64,000 nt of DNA, taken from assembly GCA_046329235.1 (NCBI GenBank), contig JAXLVA010000001.1, forward strand, positions 2,046,001-2,110,000. Reading direction: 5' to 3'. The notes under the pieces are model-generated. The model had not been told where the DNA came from. It worked only from the letters and a program-made list of their open reading frames with translations, and ran no database searches. Shown here one piece after another: positions 34,331-41,280 of the stretch; position 1 is the stretch's first letter; every line of letters starts with the position of its first letter. A program made the position numbers and the translations under genes. This DNA comes from JALONH01 sp046329235. Its GTDB lineage: Bacteria; Bacteroidota; Bacteroidia; Cytophagales; Cytophagaceae.

Positions 34331-35590
34331 TTACACTTTCTTTTCCTGTGGTTTTAAAATCAATCGTAACGATGTATCCTTAAACATATACGCCCAGGCC
34401 CAGTTGATGAAAATAATTAGTTTATTGCGGGCACCGAGTATCAACATTAAGTGTAGGAACATCCATACCAACCATGCAGGATAACCTTTAAATCGGACAA
34501 AAGGCAAATCTACTACTGCTTTATTTCTACCTACCGTAGCCATAGAACCCAAATCTACATATTCATATTCTTTTGCTGCTTTTCCTTTCGCAAGCGCATT
34601 AAAGTTTTGCGCTACATTCTTCGCTTGATTAATGGCCACGTTCGCCAATTGCGGATGCCCTTTAGGATACTTCGGCGTTTCCATATAAGCAATATCACCT
34701 ACCGCATACACATCCTGTACACCTTGTACTTGCCCTAAACGATTCACTTGAATACGATTACCGGGTTTCTTACTTTCTTCCGGTAAACCTGAAATTACAT
34801 TACCCGTTACACCTGCTGCCCAAATGACCGTTTTCGTTTCTATCTTTTCTCCCGAATTCAATTCGAGTATGGCTCCATCATAATTTTTCACTATAGTTTC
34901 CGTCATGATCTGCACACCCATCTCTTTTAAATATTTACCGGAAGCCGTCTTAGCCAGCGGACTCATATTGTTCAAGGTGTTTTTACTTCCTTCAATTAAA
35001 TACACGTTGAAGTGGGAAAAATCAATTCCGGGATAATCTTTAGGCAATACGTTGTTTTTAATTTCTGCAAAAGCGCCTGCCAACTCCACACCGGTAGGCC
35101 CTGCCCCTACAATCACTAAATTCAATAAACCTTTCTTCTCTTCTTCCGGTTTGGATATGGATTGTTCAAATGTTTCTAAAATATGATTACGAATTTGAAT
35201 GGCTTCATACGTCGTTTTTAAAGTATAAGCATGTTGCTTGATTTCATTATTACCAAAAAAGTTAGTGGTACACCCTATCGCGATGATTAAATAATCATAA
35301 TCAAATAACCCGATGTTGGTAGTGATATTTTTAGCAGCCGTATCAATCGATTGAACTTCTGCCATTCGTATTTGAAGATTCTTTTTCTTCTTAAAAATAT
35401 TTCGTAGTGGAAAAGAAATACTGGCCGGTTCTAATTGTGAAGTAGCCACTTGATAAAATAATGGTTGAAACTGATGATGATTAATTTTATCAATCAGTAA
35501 CACGTCATATAGACTAGTGTCTATATCTTTAACCGCTTGAATACCGGCGAATCCTCCGCCGATAACAACAATCTTTTTCCTACTTGACAT
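34331..35590 (-). CDS. ndh: Type II NADH dehydrogenase
   Basis: 419-residue single-subunit flavoprotein that oxidises NADH and reduces quinone without pumping protons. FAD motif VVIGGGFAGIQAVK (about 6-19) and NAD motif VIVGAGPTGVELAGAFAEIK (20 residues near 168) are present, with VYAVGDIAYM near 305. The C-terminal region WLVWMFLHLMLILGARN-KLIIF is the amphipathic or membrane part. It is a peripheral enzyme on the inner face of the inner membrane. It stands alone, with a -7 box TAGATTTG about 70 bp upstream. Confidence 0.95.
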   Translation of the reverse strand: MSSRKKIVVIGGGFAGIQAVKDIDTSLYDVLLIDKINHHQFQPLFYQVATSQLEPASISFPLRNIFKKKKNLQIRMAEVQSIDTAAKNITTNIGLFDYDYLIIAIGCTTNFFGNNEIKQHAYTLKTTYEAIQIRNHILETFEQSISKPEEEKKGLLNLVIVGAGPTGVELAGAFAEIKNNVLPKDYPGIDFSHFNVYLIEGSKNTLNNMSPLAKTASGKYLKEMGVQIMTETIVKNYDGAILELNSGEKIETKTVIWAAGVTGNVISGLPEESKKPGNRIQVNRLGQVQGVQDVYAVGDIAYMETPKYPKGHPQLANVAINQAKNVAQNFNALAKGKAAKEYEYVDLGSMATVGRNKAVVDLPFVRFKGYPAWLVWMFLHLMLILGARNKLIIFINWAWAYMFKDTSLRLILKPQEKKV

Positions 35591-35660
35591 GATTCAATAG
35601 AACGTTTTGGTTCATAACGGATACTCTTCTTCAGTCGCGATCGACTGCTATAGAAGTAAA

Positions 35661-35668
35661 CAAATCTA
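35661..35668 (-). promoter_or_regulatory. Candidate -7 box for ndh
   Basis: On the minus strand this reads TAGATTTG, an exact TAnnTTTG. The upstream area at the -33 distance is T-rich but lacks TTTG, so the call is tentative. Confidence 0.4.
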
Positions 35669-35794
35669 AACAAAATGTCGTTCTAAAAAAGCGAGATTTT
35701 GTTAAAAAAAACAGTCGAAATAAAGTTGTGTAATTGGATTAGATAACCTACTTTAAACACTTAATAACCGGTGCAACTTTTAAGTCTACTAACT

Positions 35795-36247
35795 ATGTCA
35801 AGTAAATTATCAAACCATTGGATGCCTATTTTCCAATCATTAAAAAGTGATGTTGCACCTATATTCGGTAAGATGAGTGCACAACACATGATTGAGCATT
35901 TAGTTTACACTGTTATGATTTCTAATGGCAAAATTGCAATCGAAGTAAAACTGCCGGATGCCAAAGTAAGCTACTTAAAAAACTACATCGTTGAATCTGA
36001 AAATCAATTTCCACAAGGATTTAAATCTCCCATACTTGGAGATGATCTACTTCCATTGCGCAGTGCAAACATAGAAGTGGCATGTCAAAAATTAGCTCTC
36101 GAATTAGAAAAGTTTGAAGAGTACTTTCAACAAAATCCAAATGCTACTTTATTAAATCCGGTAGCCGGAGCTTTAAATTATCAGGAGTGGGTTACTTTTC
36201 ATGATAAACATTTTATGCATCATGCGAAGCAGTTTGGATTGATTTAA
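35795..36247 (+). CDS. DinB/DUF1569-like protein
   Basis: 150 residues from ATG 35795 (a GTG at 35771 would add 8). A helical protein with MSAQHMIEHLVYTVMIS (His at the helix 1-2 site) and FHDKHFMHHAKQFGLI at the end, the His pattern of DinB-superfamily metal-binding four-helix bundles. Annotated relatives are sometimes mislabelled as oxepin-CoA hydrolase. Reaction unknown. The last codons touch a dispersed repeat. Confidence 0.75.
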   Translation: MSSKLSNHWMPIFQSLKSDVAPIFGKMSAQHMIEHLVYTVMISNGKIAIEVKLPDAKVSYLKNYIVESENQFPQGFKSPILGDDLLPLRSANIEVACQKLALELEKFEEYFQQNPNATLLNPVAGALNYQEWVTFHDKHFMHHAKQFGLI

Positions 36248-36276
36248 GTAGATAGTACGGAGTATTAAGTATTAAG
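36246..36276 (-). repeat. Degenerate TACT-rich dispersed repeat, copy 6
   Basis: The complement includes ACTTAATACTCCGTACT, identical over 17 bases to part of the copy at 932-1005. It begins at the stop codon of the preceding gene. Confidence 0.6.
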
Positions 36277-36317
36277 AAAATAAGATAAGTACAAACATAT
36301 TTATTCACTCTCAGCTA

Positions 36318-36992
36318 TTACAATTTCCTCAGCGCCTCTTTCTCACTCAGTGGTTTTAGCCCTGCAGTTTTCACATATTTAATTACAGCCTTTGGATTCG
36401 TATCAGCATAAGCACGTAATGCCCAACCTATTGCTTTACGCAGAAAAAATTCATTGGAGTGCTTGAATAAATCACACTGCTTAAAAAGTATTTCTTGATT
36501 TGTTTTCTCTTTATACTTGATTTGATAAATTATCGTACAACGCTCTAACCACATATGATTACTGTTGGACCATTTCAATATCACCTTCTCCCAAGCATCG
36601 GGATATTTCTGTGCCCAAGCTCCCACCATATGACTCGCAATCATATCCACCGTATCCCACCAGTTTTGAGTACGCACCAGCCACTCTAGCCATTCAATAT
36701 CTTTCTTTAGTAATTCTTTTTTATTTTTCCCCAACAAGTCTAAAGCAATGTATTGCCACTCTCGCTGTGGACGCTCCCAACACCAATCAATAAATCGTTT
36801 TTTATCGGACCAAGAATAAGATTTAATAACTACGAAAAATGGCTTAGTTACTTCACTCACTATCGGACGTTTAATACCATAAAACTCGTATTGATTTTTC
36901 ATGTAAGCTGACATCTGCACCGCTGCCTCCGATTGAGCATACTTCTCCAGTTGCTCTTCCATCTCCGCCGCTATCTCCAGTATATCTTTCAA
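36318..36992 (-). CDS. AlkD-like DNA alkylation repair protein
   Basis: 224-residue HEAT-like helical protein of the AlkD/AlkC group, glycosylases that remove N3- and N7-alkyl bases. Typical parts are QYEFYGIKRPIVSEVTKPF, WERPQREWQYIALDLL, WWDTVDMIASHMVGAW (Trp and Asp of the DNA-binding cleft) and FFLRKAIGWALRAYADTNP. Full length. It lies 3 bp after the SirB1-like gene and is the last gene of a three-gene run. Confidence 0.93.
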   Translation of the reverse strand: MKDILEIAAEMEEQLEKYAQSEAAVQMSAYMKNQYEFYGIKRPIVSEVTKPFFVVIKSYSWSDKKRFIDWCWERPQREWQYIALDLLGKNKKELLKKDIEWLEWLVRTQNWWDTVDMIASHMVGAWAQKYPDAWEKVILKWSNSNHMWLERCTIIYQIKYKEKTNQEILFKQCDLFKHSNEFFLRKAIGWALRAYADTNPKAVIKYVKTAGLKPLSEKEALRKL

Positions 36993-36995
36993 AAA

Positions 36996-37832
36996 TTATT
37001 TTCCTTCGATACACGCCAATAACAACTTTACTTCTTCCACTTTTTCCGTTTCACCTAATTTCTCAAACGACATCACTAGGTTACGTAACACCCGTGCAAG
37101 AATATCAAAATGCCCACATGGTTGATAAAAAATATCCATGGGAGATAAATTCAATTGTTGCAAATAACTATCTATATCTTCTTTGGTAAAAATCAATCCT
37201 TTATTAAATACATTAATATAAAACTGAGTGGAATCATTTTTATATGTCAATATAAATAAGTTTGGTAAGTTCACACCATACACCGGTAGCTTTAACTTCT
37301 GCGCCATCATCATGTATATTACACATAGTGAAATGGGATTCCCTTTTTTACTTTCCAATACCTGATTCAACATAGAGTTGGCAGGAGAATGAAAGTTTTT
37401 CGAATTAGGCCCATATTTCAACTTATTAAATAAAACATTATTTAATATTTTAATTTGTTCTATAGGCTGCAATTCGGGCTTGAAATCTAACCAAGCTTCA
37501 TAGTACAATTGTTCTAATTCACTTTTTAATTTATTGTATTCTAAATCGGGGTATTGATACGTAGCTACCAACCACATGCCTTCCAATAAATCCTTGCCAC
37601 CTTTTTCTTTCCATGTTCTCAAGCGTTGTTGTAACACACTAAACTGCAAACCATGGATAATATCTTCCAATCGTTTTTGAACAATTGGATTAAATTCTTC
37701 TTCCCACGCTTTTTCCAACAAAGGAATAACAGCTTCTCCTCGATTCACAATTTCCCTCTCCACATGAGCCACAACTTCTTTGTCATCATCTTCCAACAAT
37801 GCAATAAGTGCTTTAAACGTGCTTTCTTCCAT
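36996..37832 (-). CDS. SirB1/transglutaminase-like protein
   Basis: 278 residues. A HEAT-like start (1-60) leads to the SirB1-type transglutaminase-like domain with FNKLKYGPNSKNFHSPANSM, ESKKGNPISLCVIYMMMAQK and LPVYGVNLPNLFILTY. In most members the last block reads PGHF, with a His of the putative catalytic triad; here it is PNLF, so hydrolase activity is doubtful. The Cys in ISLCVIY is present. It starts 13 bp after the carboxylase gene. Confidence 0.85.
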   Translation of the reverse strand: MEESTFKALIALLEDDDKEVVAHVEREIVNRGEAVIPLLEKAWEEEFNPIVQKRLEDIIHGLQFSVLQQRLRTWKEKGGKDLLEGMWLVATYQYPDLEYNKLKSELEQLYYEAWLDFKPELQPIEQIKILNNVLFNKLKYGPNSKNFHSPANSMLNQVLESKKGNPISLCVIYMMMAQKLKLPVYGVNLPNLFILTYKNDSTQFYINVFNKGLIFTKEDIDSYLQQLNLSPMDIFYQPCGHFDILARVLRNLVMSFEKLGETEKVEEVKLLLACIEGK

Positions 37833-37845
37833 AGTTACAAAGATA

Positions 37846-39462
37846 CTAAGTTTGAATTACCCCTACCGAAAATTGTTTTCCTTTTGGACGAAATTGTGCG
37901 CCTTCAATACCCACCGCAATCCATTTGCGGGTTTCCTCCGGACGAATAATGGCATCAATCCATAATCGCGCTGCCGCATAATACGGAGAAAGTTCTTCGT
38001 TGTATTTATCTGTAATTTCAGATAACAGACTTTGTTCTTCTTCTTTTGAAAGCTCTTGACCTTTTGCTTTCAACGTCGCTAGTTTAATTTGCAATAATGT
38101 TTTAGCAGCTGAAGCTCCACTCATCACCCCTATCTGTGCACTTGGCCAAGCAACAATCAATCGTGGATCATACGCTTTACCACACATCGCATAATTACCG
38201 GCACCGTATGAATTCCCTACAATAATGGTAAATTTAGGAACGATAGAATTAGCCATAGCATTCACCATCTTAGCTCCATCTTTAATAATTCCACCTTGTT
38301 CAGATCTACTACCCACCATAAACCCGGTCACATCTTGTACAAAGACTAAAGGAATATTTCGTTGATTACAATTCATAATGAAGCGCGCTGCCTTATCTGC
38401 CGAATCAGAATAAATCACTCCACCCATTTGCATTTCGTTTTTTCGAGTCTTAACTACTTTGCGTTGATTCGCTACAATCCCCACTGCCCAACCATCAATG
38501 CGAGCAAAGCCACAAAGAATGGTTTGTCCATAGTTTTCTTTATAAGCTTCAAATGATCCGGCATCAATTACTGTTTCCAGTAAGGATAACATATCATACG
38601 GCTTGGTACGATCATCCGGAAATAATTCAGAAATTTTATTTGAAGGTGTGGCAGGAGCTTTTGTTTTTATGCGATTAAAACCGGCATGCGGTGTCACACC
38701 TAATAACTCTACATGTTTTTTAATTTTATCCAAACAGGATTTATCATCCGCACACTTATGATCTACCACACCGGAGATTTCAGTTTGTGTAGTTGCGCCT
38801 CCCAAGGTTTCACTATCTACCTCTTCACCTATGGCTGCTTTTACTAAATATGGGCCTGCTAAAAAGATGCTACCTGTTTTATCTACTATAAACGATTCAT
38901 CCGACATGGCAGGGAGATATGCCCCACCTGCTACACAACTACCCATGATGGCTGATATTTGAACAATACCTGCAGCACTCATGTGTGCATTATTTCGGAA
39001 CATACGACCGAAATGTTCTTTATCAGCAAATACTTCATTTTGCATCGGAAGAAAAACACCCGCACTATCTACTAAATAAATAATGGGTAGATGGTTCTCC
39101 ATAGCAATTTCTTGCGCACGTAAATTCTTTTTGGCAGTCATGGGAAACCAAGCACCCGCTTTCACTGTAGCATCATTAGCAACCACCACACACATCTTCC
39201 CCTTTATTTTACCTACTACTGCTACCACTCCGGCAGAAGGACAACCACCTTCTTCTTCATACATACCATAAGCTGCTAGAGCACCAATTTCAATACACGA
39301 GTCCATGTCATCCATTAAATAGATTATACGTTCGCGTGCGGTCATTTTACCTTTAGCATGCTCAGAGGCTATTTTCTTTTCTCCCCCTCCTTTATAAACA
39401 GCGGTTAAATTCTTTTCTAAAGAAGTAAGCAACGATGTTAACGATGTCGTATTTCCGGACAT
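37846..39462 (-). CDS. Acyl-CoA carboxylase, carboxyltransferase beta subunit
   Basis: 538-residue carboxyltransferase of the propionyl-/methylcrotonyl-CoA carboxylase group. It moves CO2 from carboxybiotin to an acyl-CoA. The two crotonase-like halves are present: LVDSAGVFLPMQNEVFADKE (N half, about 129-148) and VFVQDVTGFMVGSRSEQGGI (20 residues, C half). The motif LPMQ...FADKEHFGR is nearest to methylcrotonyl-CoA carboxylase beta, which serves leucine breakdown, but the biotin subunit is not in the window, so substrate stays open. It heads a run with the SirB1- and AlkD-like genes. Confidence 0.92.
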   Translation of the reverse strand: MSGNTTSLTSLLTSLEKNLTAVYKGGGEKKIASEHAKGKMTARERIIYLMDDMDSCIEIGALAAYGMYEEEGGCPSAGVVAVVGKIKGKMCVVVANDATVKAGAWFPMTAKKNLRAQEIAMENHLPIIYLVDSAGVFLPMQNEVFADKEHFGRMFRNNAHMSAAGIVQISAIMGSCVAGGAYLPAMSDESFIVDKTGSIFLAGPYLVKAAIGEEVDSETLGGATTQTEISGVVDHKCADDKSCLDKIKKHVELLGVTPHAGFNRIKTKAPATPSNKISELFPDDRTKPYDMLSLLETVIDAGSFEAYKENYGQTILCGFARIDGWAVGIVANQRKVVKTRKNEMQMGGVIYSDSADKAARFIMNCNQRNIPLVFVQDVTGFMVGSRSEQGGIIKDGAKMVNAMANSIVPKFTIIVGNSYGAGNYAMCGKAYDPRLIVAWPSAQIGVMSGASAAKTLLQIKLATLKAKGQELSKEEEQSLLSEITDKYNEELSPYYAAARLWIDAIIRPEETRKWIAVGIEGAQFRPKGKQFSVGVIQT

Positions 39463-39502
39463 AGGCTAAATAAAAATTAGTACTATTATATGTACGAAAT
39501 AA

Positions 39503-39530
39503 AAAAGGCTCTGTTGTATCAGAGCCTTTT
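39503..39530 (-). terminator. Terminator after the MCE gene
   Basis: AAAAGGCTCTG / CAGAGCCTTTT is an 11-bp stem with a TTGTAT loop and a T-run on the minus strand. It lies 5 bp past the MCE stop. Confidence 0.9.
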
Positions 39531-39535
39531 AATTA

Positions 39536-40453
39536 TTATTTCTTTTTCGCTTTGGTGCCAAATGGCTTTAAGTAATAGCGTGGATTATCTTGAAAATGAA
39601 CCAATATGGTATCTAAATCCATCATGGTTTGATTTAAGTTATTATAAAAGGTTGGGTCGTTAATGAATTTACCCATGGTACCATCCGTCGAATTCAACTT
39701 TTTAGTAATGTCATTCATTTGAGCTAGCATTTTATTAGCATTCGCTACTGTTTGCTTCAACTCCATATCGTTTAACGAATCAGCTAGTGCAGAGAATTTA
39801 GTCAAAATAGGTTTTAATTGTTTTTCAGTCTCTACTAAGTTAGCCGTTAATTGATTCATATTAGATGTAATACCTTGAATGTTGGCATCATTGGCTTTTA
39901 ACATGGTATTCATTTGTGCCGACATCTTTTCAAGATTAGAAACAGTACCATATAATTTAACACGCATATCTTCATTAATGATATTGTTAAATCGGGCTAA
40001 AGTAGTATCTAGTTTTTCTGCAATTGGAGTCACCTTTGCCTCAATCACGGACATTAAACTTGGAGAACTAAAGGCTTTAATTGTATCCCCATCTTGATAT
40101 ACTTTAGTATTATTCCCAAAGGTTAACACCACACTTAAGCTACCTAATAAATCTTTAGAGATCATAGCCTTGGTAGAATCCCCTATGATGATATTATCTT
40201 TGATTTCAAGCGTTACAAGCACTTTGTTCCCTTGTTCTTGTAACAACTTCAAGGCGTTTACACGACCTACCGGAAATCCGTTCACGGTAATAGGATTCGA
40301 TGCGGTTAGACCGTCTACTTTGTCATAGATGACATAGTATTTATTCGTATCATTAAAAAAGTCATTGCCTTTTAAAAAATTAAAACCAAAGTATAAAACC
40401 ACTCCGGAAATAATAGCCAACGCTCCTACTTTAAATTCTTTTGATATACTCAC
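39536..40453 (-). CDS. MCE/MlaD-family lipid-binding protein
   Basis: 305 residues. N-terminal TM (about 7-26), then the MCE domain with YYVIYDKVDGLTASNPITVN and FPVGRVNALKLL, then IIGDSTKAMISKDLLGS. After the MCE domain a long helical stretch (about 130-270) would form a coiled coil or helical tube. MlaD-type proteins form hexamers anchored in the inner membrane and shuttle phospholipid between the membranes. The ABC partners mlaE/mlaF are not adjacent. It lies 10 bp after the amidase gene and is followed by a terminator, so the two are a unit. Confidence 0.93.
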   Translation of the reverse strand: MSISKEFKVGALAIISGVVLYFGFNFLKGNDFFNDTNKYYVIYDKVDGLTASNPITVNGFPVGRVNALKLLQEQGNKVLVTLEIKDNIIIGDSTKAMISKDLLGSLSVVLTFGNNTKVYQDGDTIKAFSSPSLMSVIEAKVTPIAEKLDTTLARFNNIINEDMRVKLYGTVSNLEKMSAQMNTMLKANDANIQGITSNMNQLTANLVETEKQLKPILTKFSALADSLNDMELKQTVANANKMLAQMNDITKKLNSTDGTMGKFINDPTFYNNLNQTMMDLDTILVHFQDNPRYYLKPFGTKAKKK

Positions 40454-40463
40454 AACTTTATTT

Positions 40464-41237
40464 TTATTGTTCTATTTCTAGCTTATATTCTTTAATCGCT
40501 CTATAAATTCCGGAAGCCAATAAGACTTGATTGGATTTTATAGCCATATAATTTTCTTCCTTTTTATTGGTCAAAAAACCCAGTTCGATTAAAATGGACG
40601 GCATCGAAGTTTTCCATAAAACCAATAAACCGGCTTGTTTTACTCCTCTGCTACTGCGACCCACTCTGTTTTTAAACTGATTTTCAACCTTAGCGGCTAA
40701 TCGCAAACTATTCTCAATATACGCATTCTGGTACAGGGAAAAAAGTATATGCGCTTGAGGGGAATTAGGGTCATAGCCTTCATAATGGTTTTTATGATCA
40801 TCTTCTTTCAAGATTACGGCATTTTCTCTTTTTGCTACATCCAGATTATTCCCGGTTTTATGTAATCCCATAGTATAGGTCTCAGTACCATATACTTCCG
40901 GAGAACCTGAATTACAATGTAAAGAAATGAATAAATCAGCGTTATTACGATTGGCAAAAGCAGCTCTTTCGTGAAGTTCAACAAACACATCGGTAGAGCG
41001 TGTATAAAGAACCTTTACTCCAGGTAAATTTTCTTCGATGATTCGACCTAACTCCTTGGCTGTTTGAAGAGTAATCTGTGCTTCTTGATGAGAGTGACCG
41101 GAACATCCGGGATCTTTTCCGCCGTGACCGGCATCAATGACAATGGTACGGACTTTGTACTCCCGAAGACCTAATGGACTAAAGGAAGTGAAAAGAAATA
41201 GAAAAACTAGAGAAATACTAAGGATTATTCGTTTCAC
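40464..41237 (-). CDS. N-acetylmuramoyl-L-alanine amidase (Amidase_3)
   Basis: 257 residues from GTG 41237. A signal/anchor (about 1-20, VKRIILSISLVFLFLFTSFS) precedes the zinc amidase domain: TIVIDAGHGGKDPGC with zinc His, then ALRL-type Glu in HQEAQITLQTAKEL, ISLHCNSGSPEVYG with zinc His, and ILIELGFLTNKKE with catalytic Glu. It cuts the bond between MurNAc and the peptide in the periplasm. A longer frame reaching 41534 overlaps lptD on the other strand and has no family likeness, so I reject it. The promoter is shared and divergent with lptD. Confidence 0.92.
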   Translation of the reverse strand: MKRIILSISLVFLFLFTSFSPLGLREYKVRTIVIDAGHGGKDPGCSGHSHQEAQITLQTAKELGRIIEENLPGVKVLYTRSTDVFVELHERAAFANRNNADLFISLHCNSGSPEVYGTETYTMGLHKTGNNLDVAKRENAVILKEDDHKNHYEGYDPNSPQAHILFSLYQNAYIENSLRLAAKVENQFKNRVGRSSRGVKQAGLLVLWKTSMPSILIELGFLTNKKEENYMAIKSNQVLLASGIYRAIKEYKLEIEQ

Positions 41238-41249
41238 CAATGCCTTTTT

Positions 41250-41278
41250 TAAAGTTAATGTATAACTTTGACCCCAAA
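41250..41278. promoter_or_regulatory. Overlapping divergent promoters of amidase and lptD
   Basis: Plus strand: -7 TAACTTTG (41263-41270, exact TAnnTTTG), T-rich at the -33 distance; the GTG of lptD is 10 nt further. Minus strand: -33 TTTG (41275-41278) and -7 TAACTTTA (41250-41257), 17 bp apart; the amidase GTG is 12 nt further. Both promoters fit in 43 bp between the two start codons and share DNA. Confidence 0.65.
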
Positions 41279-41280
41279 TT

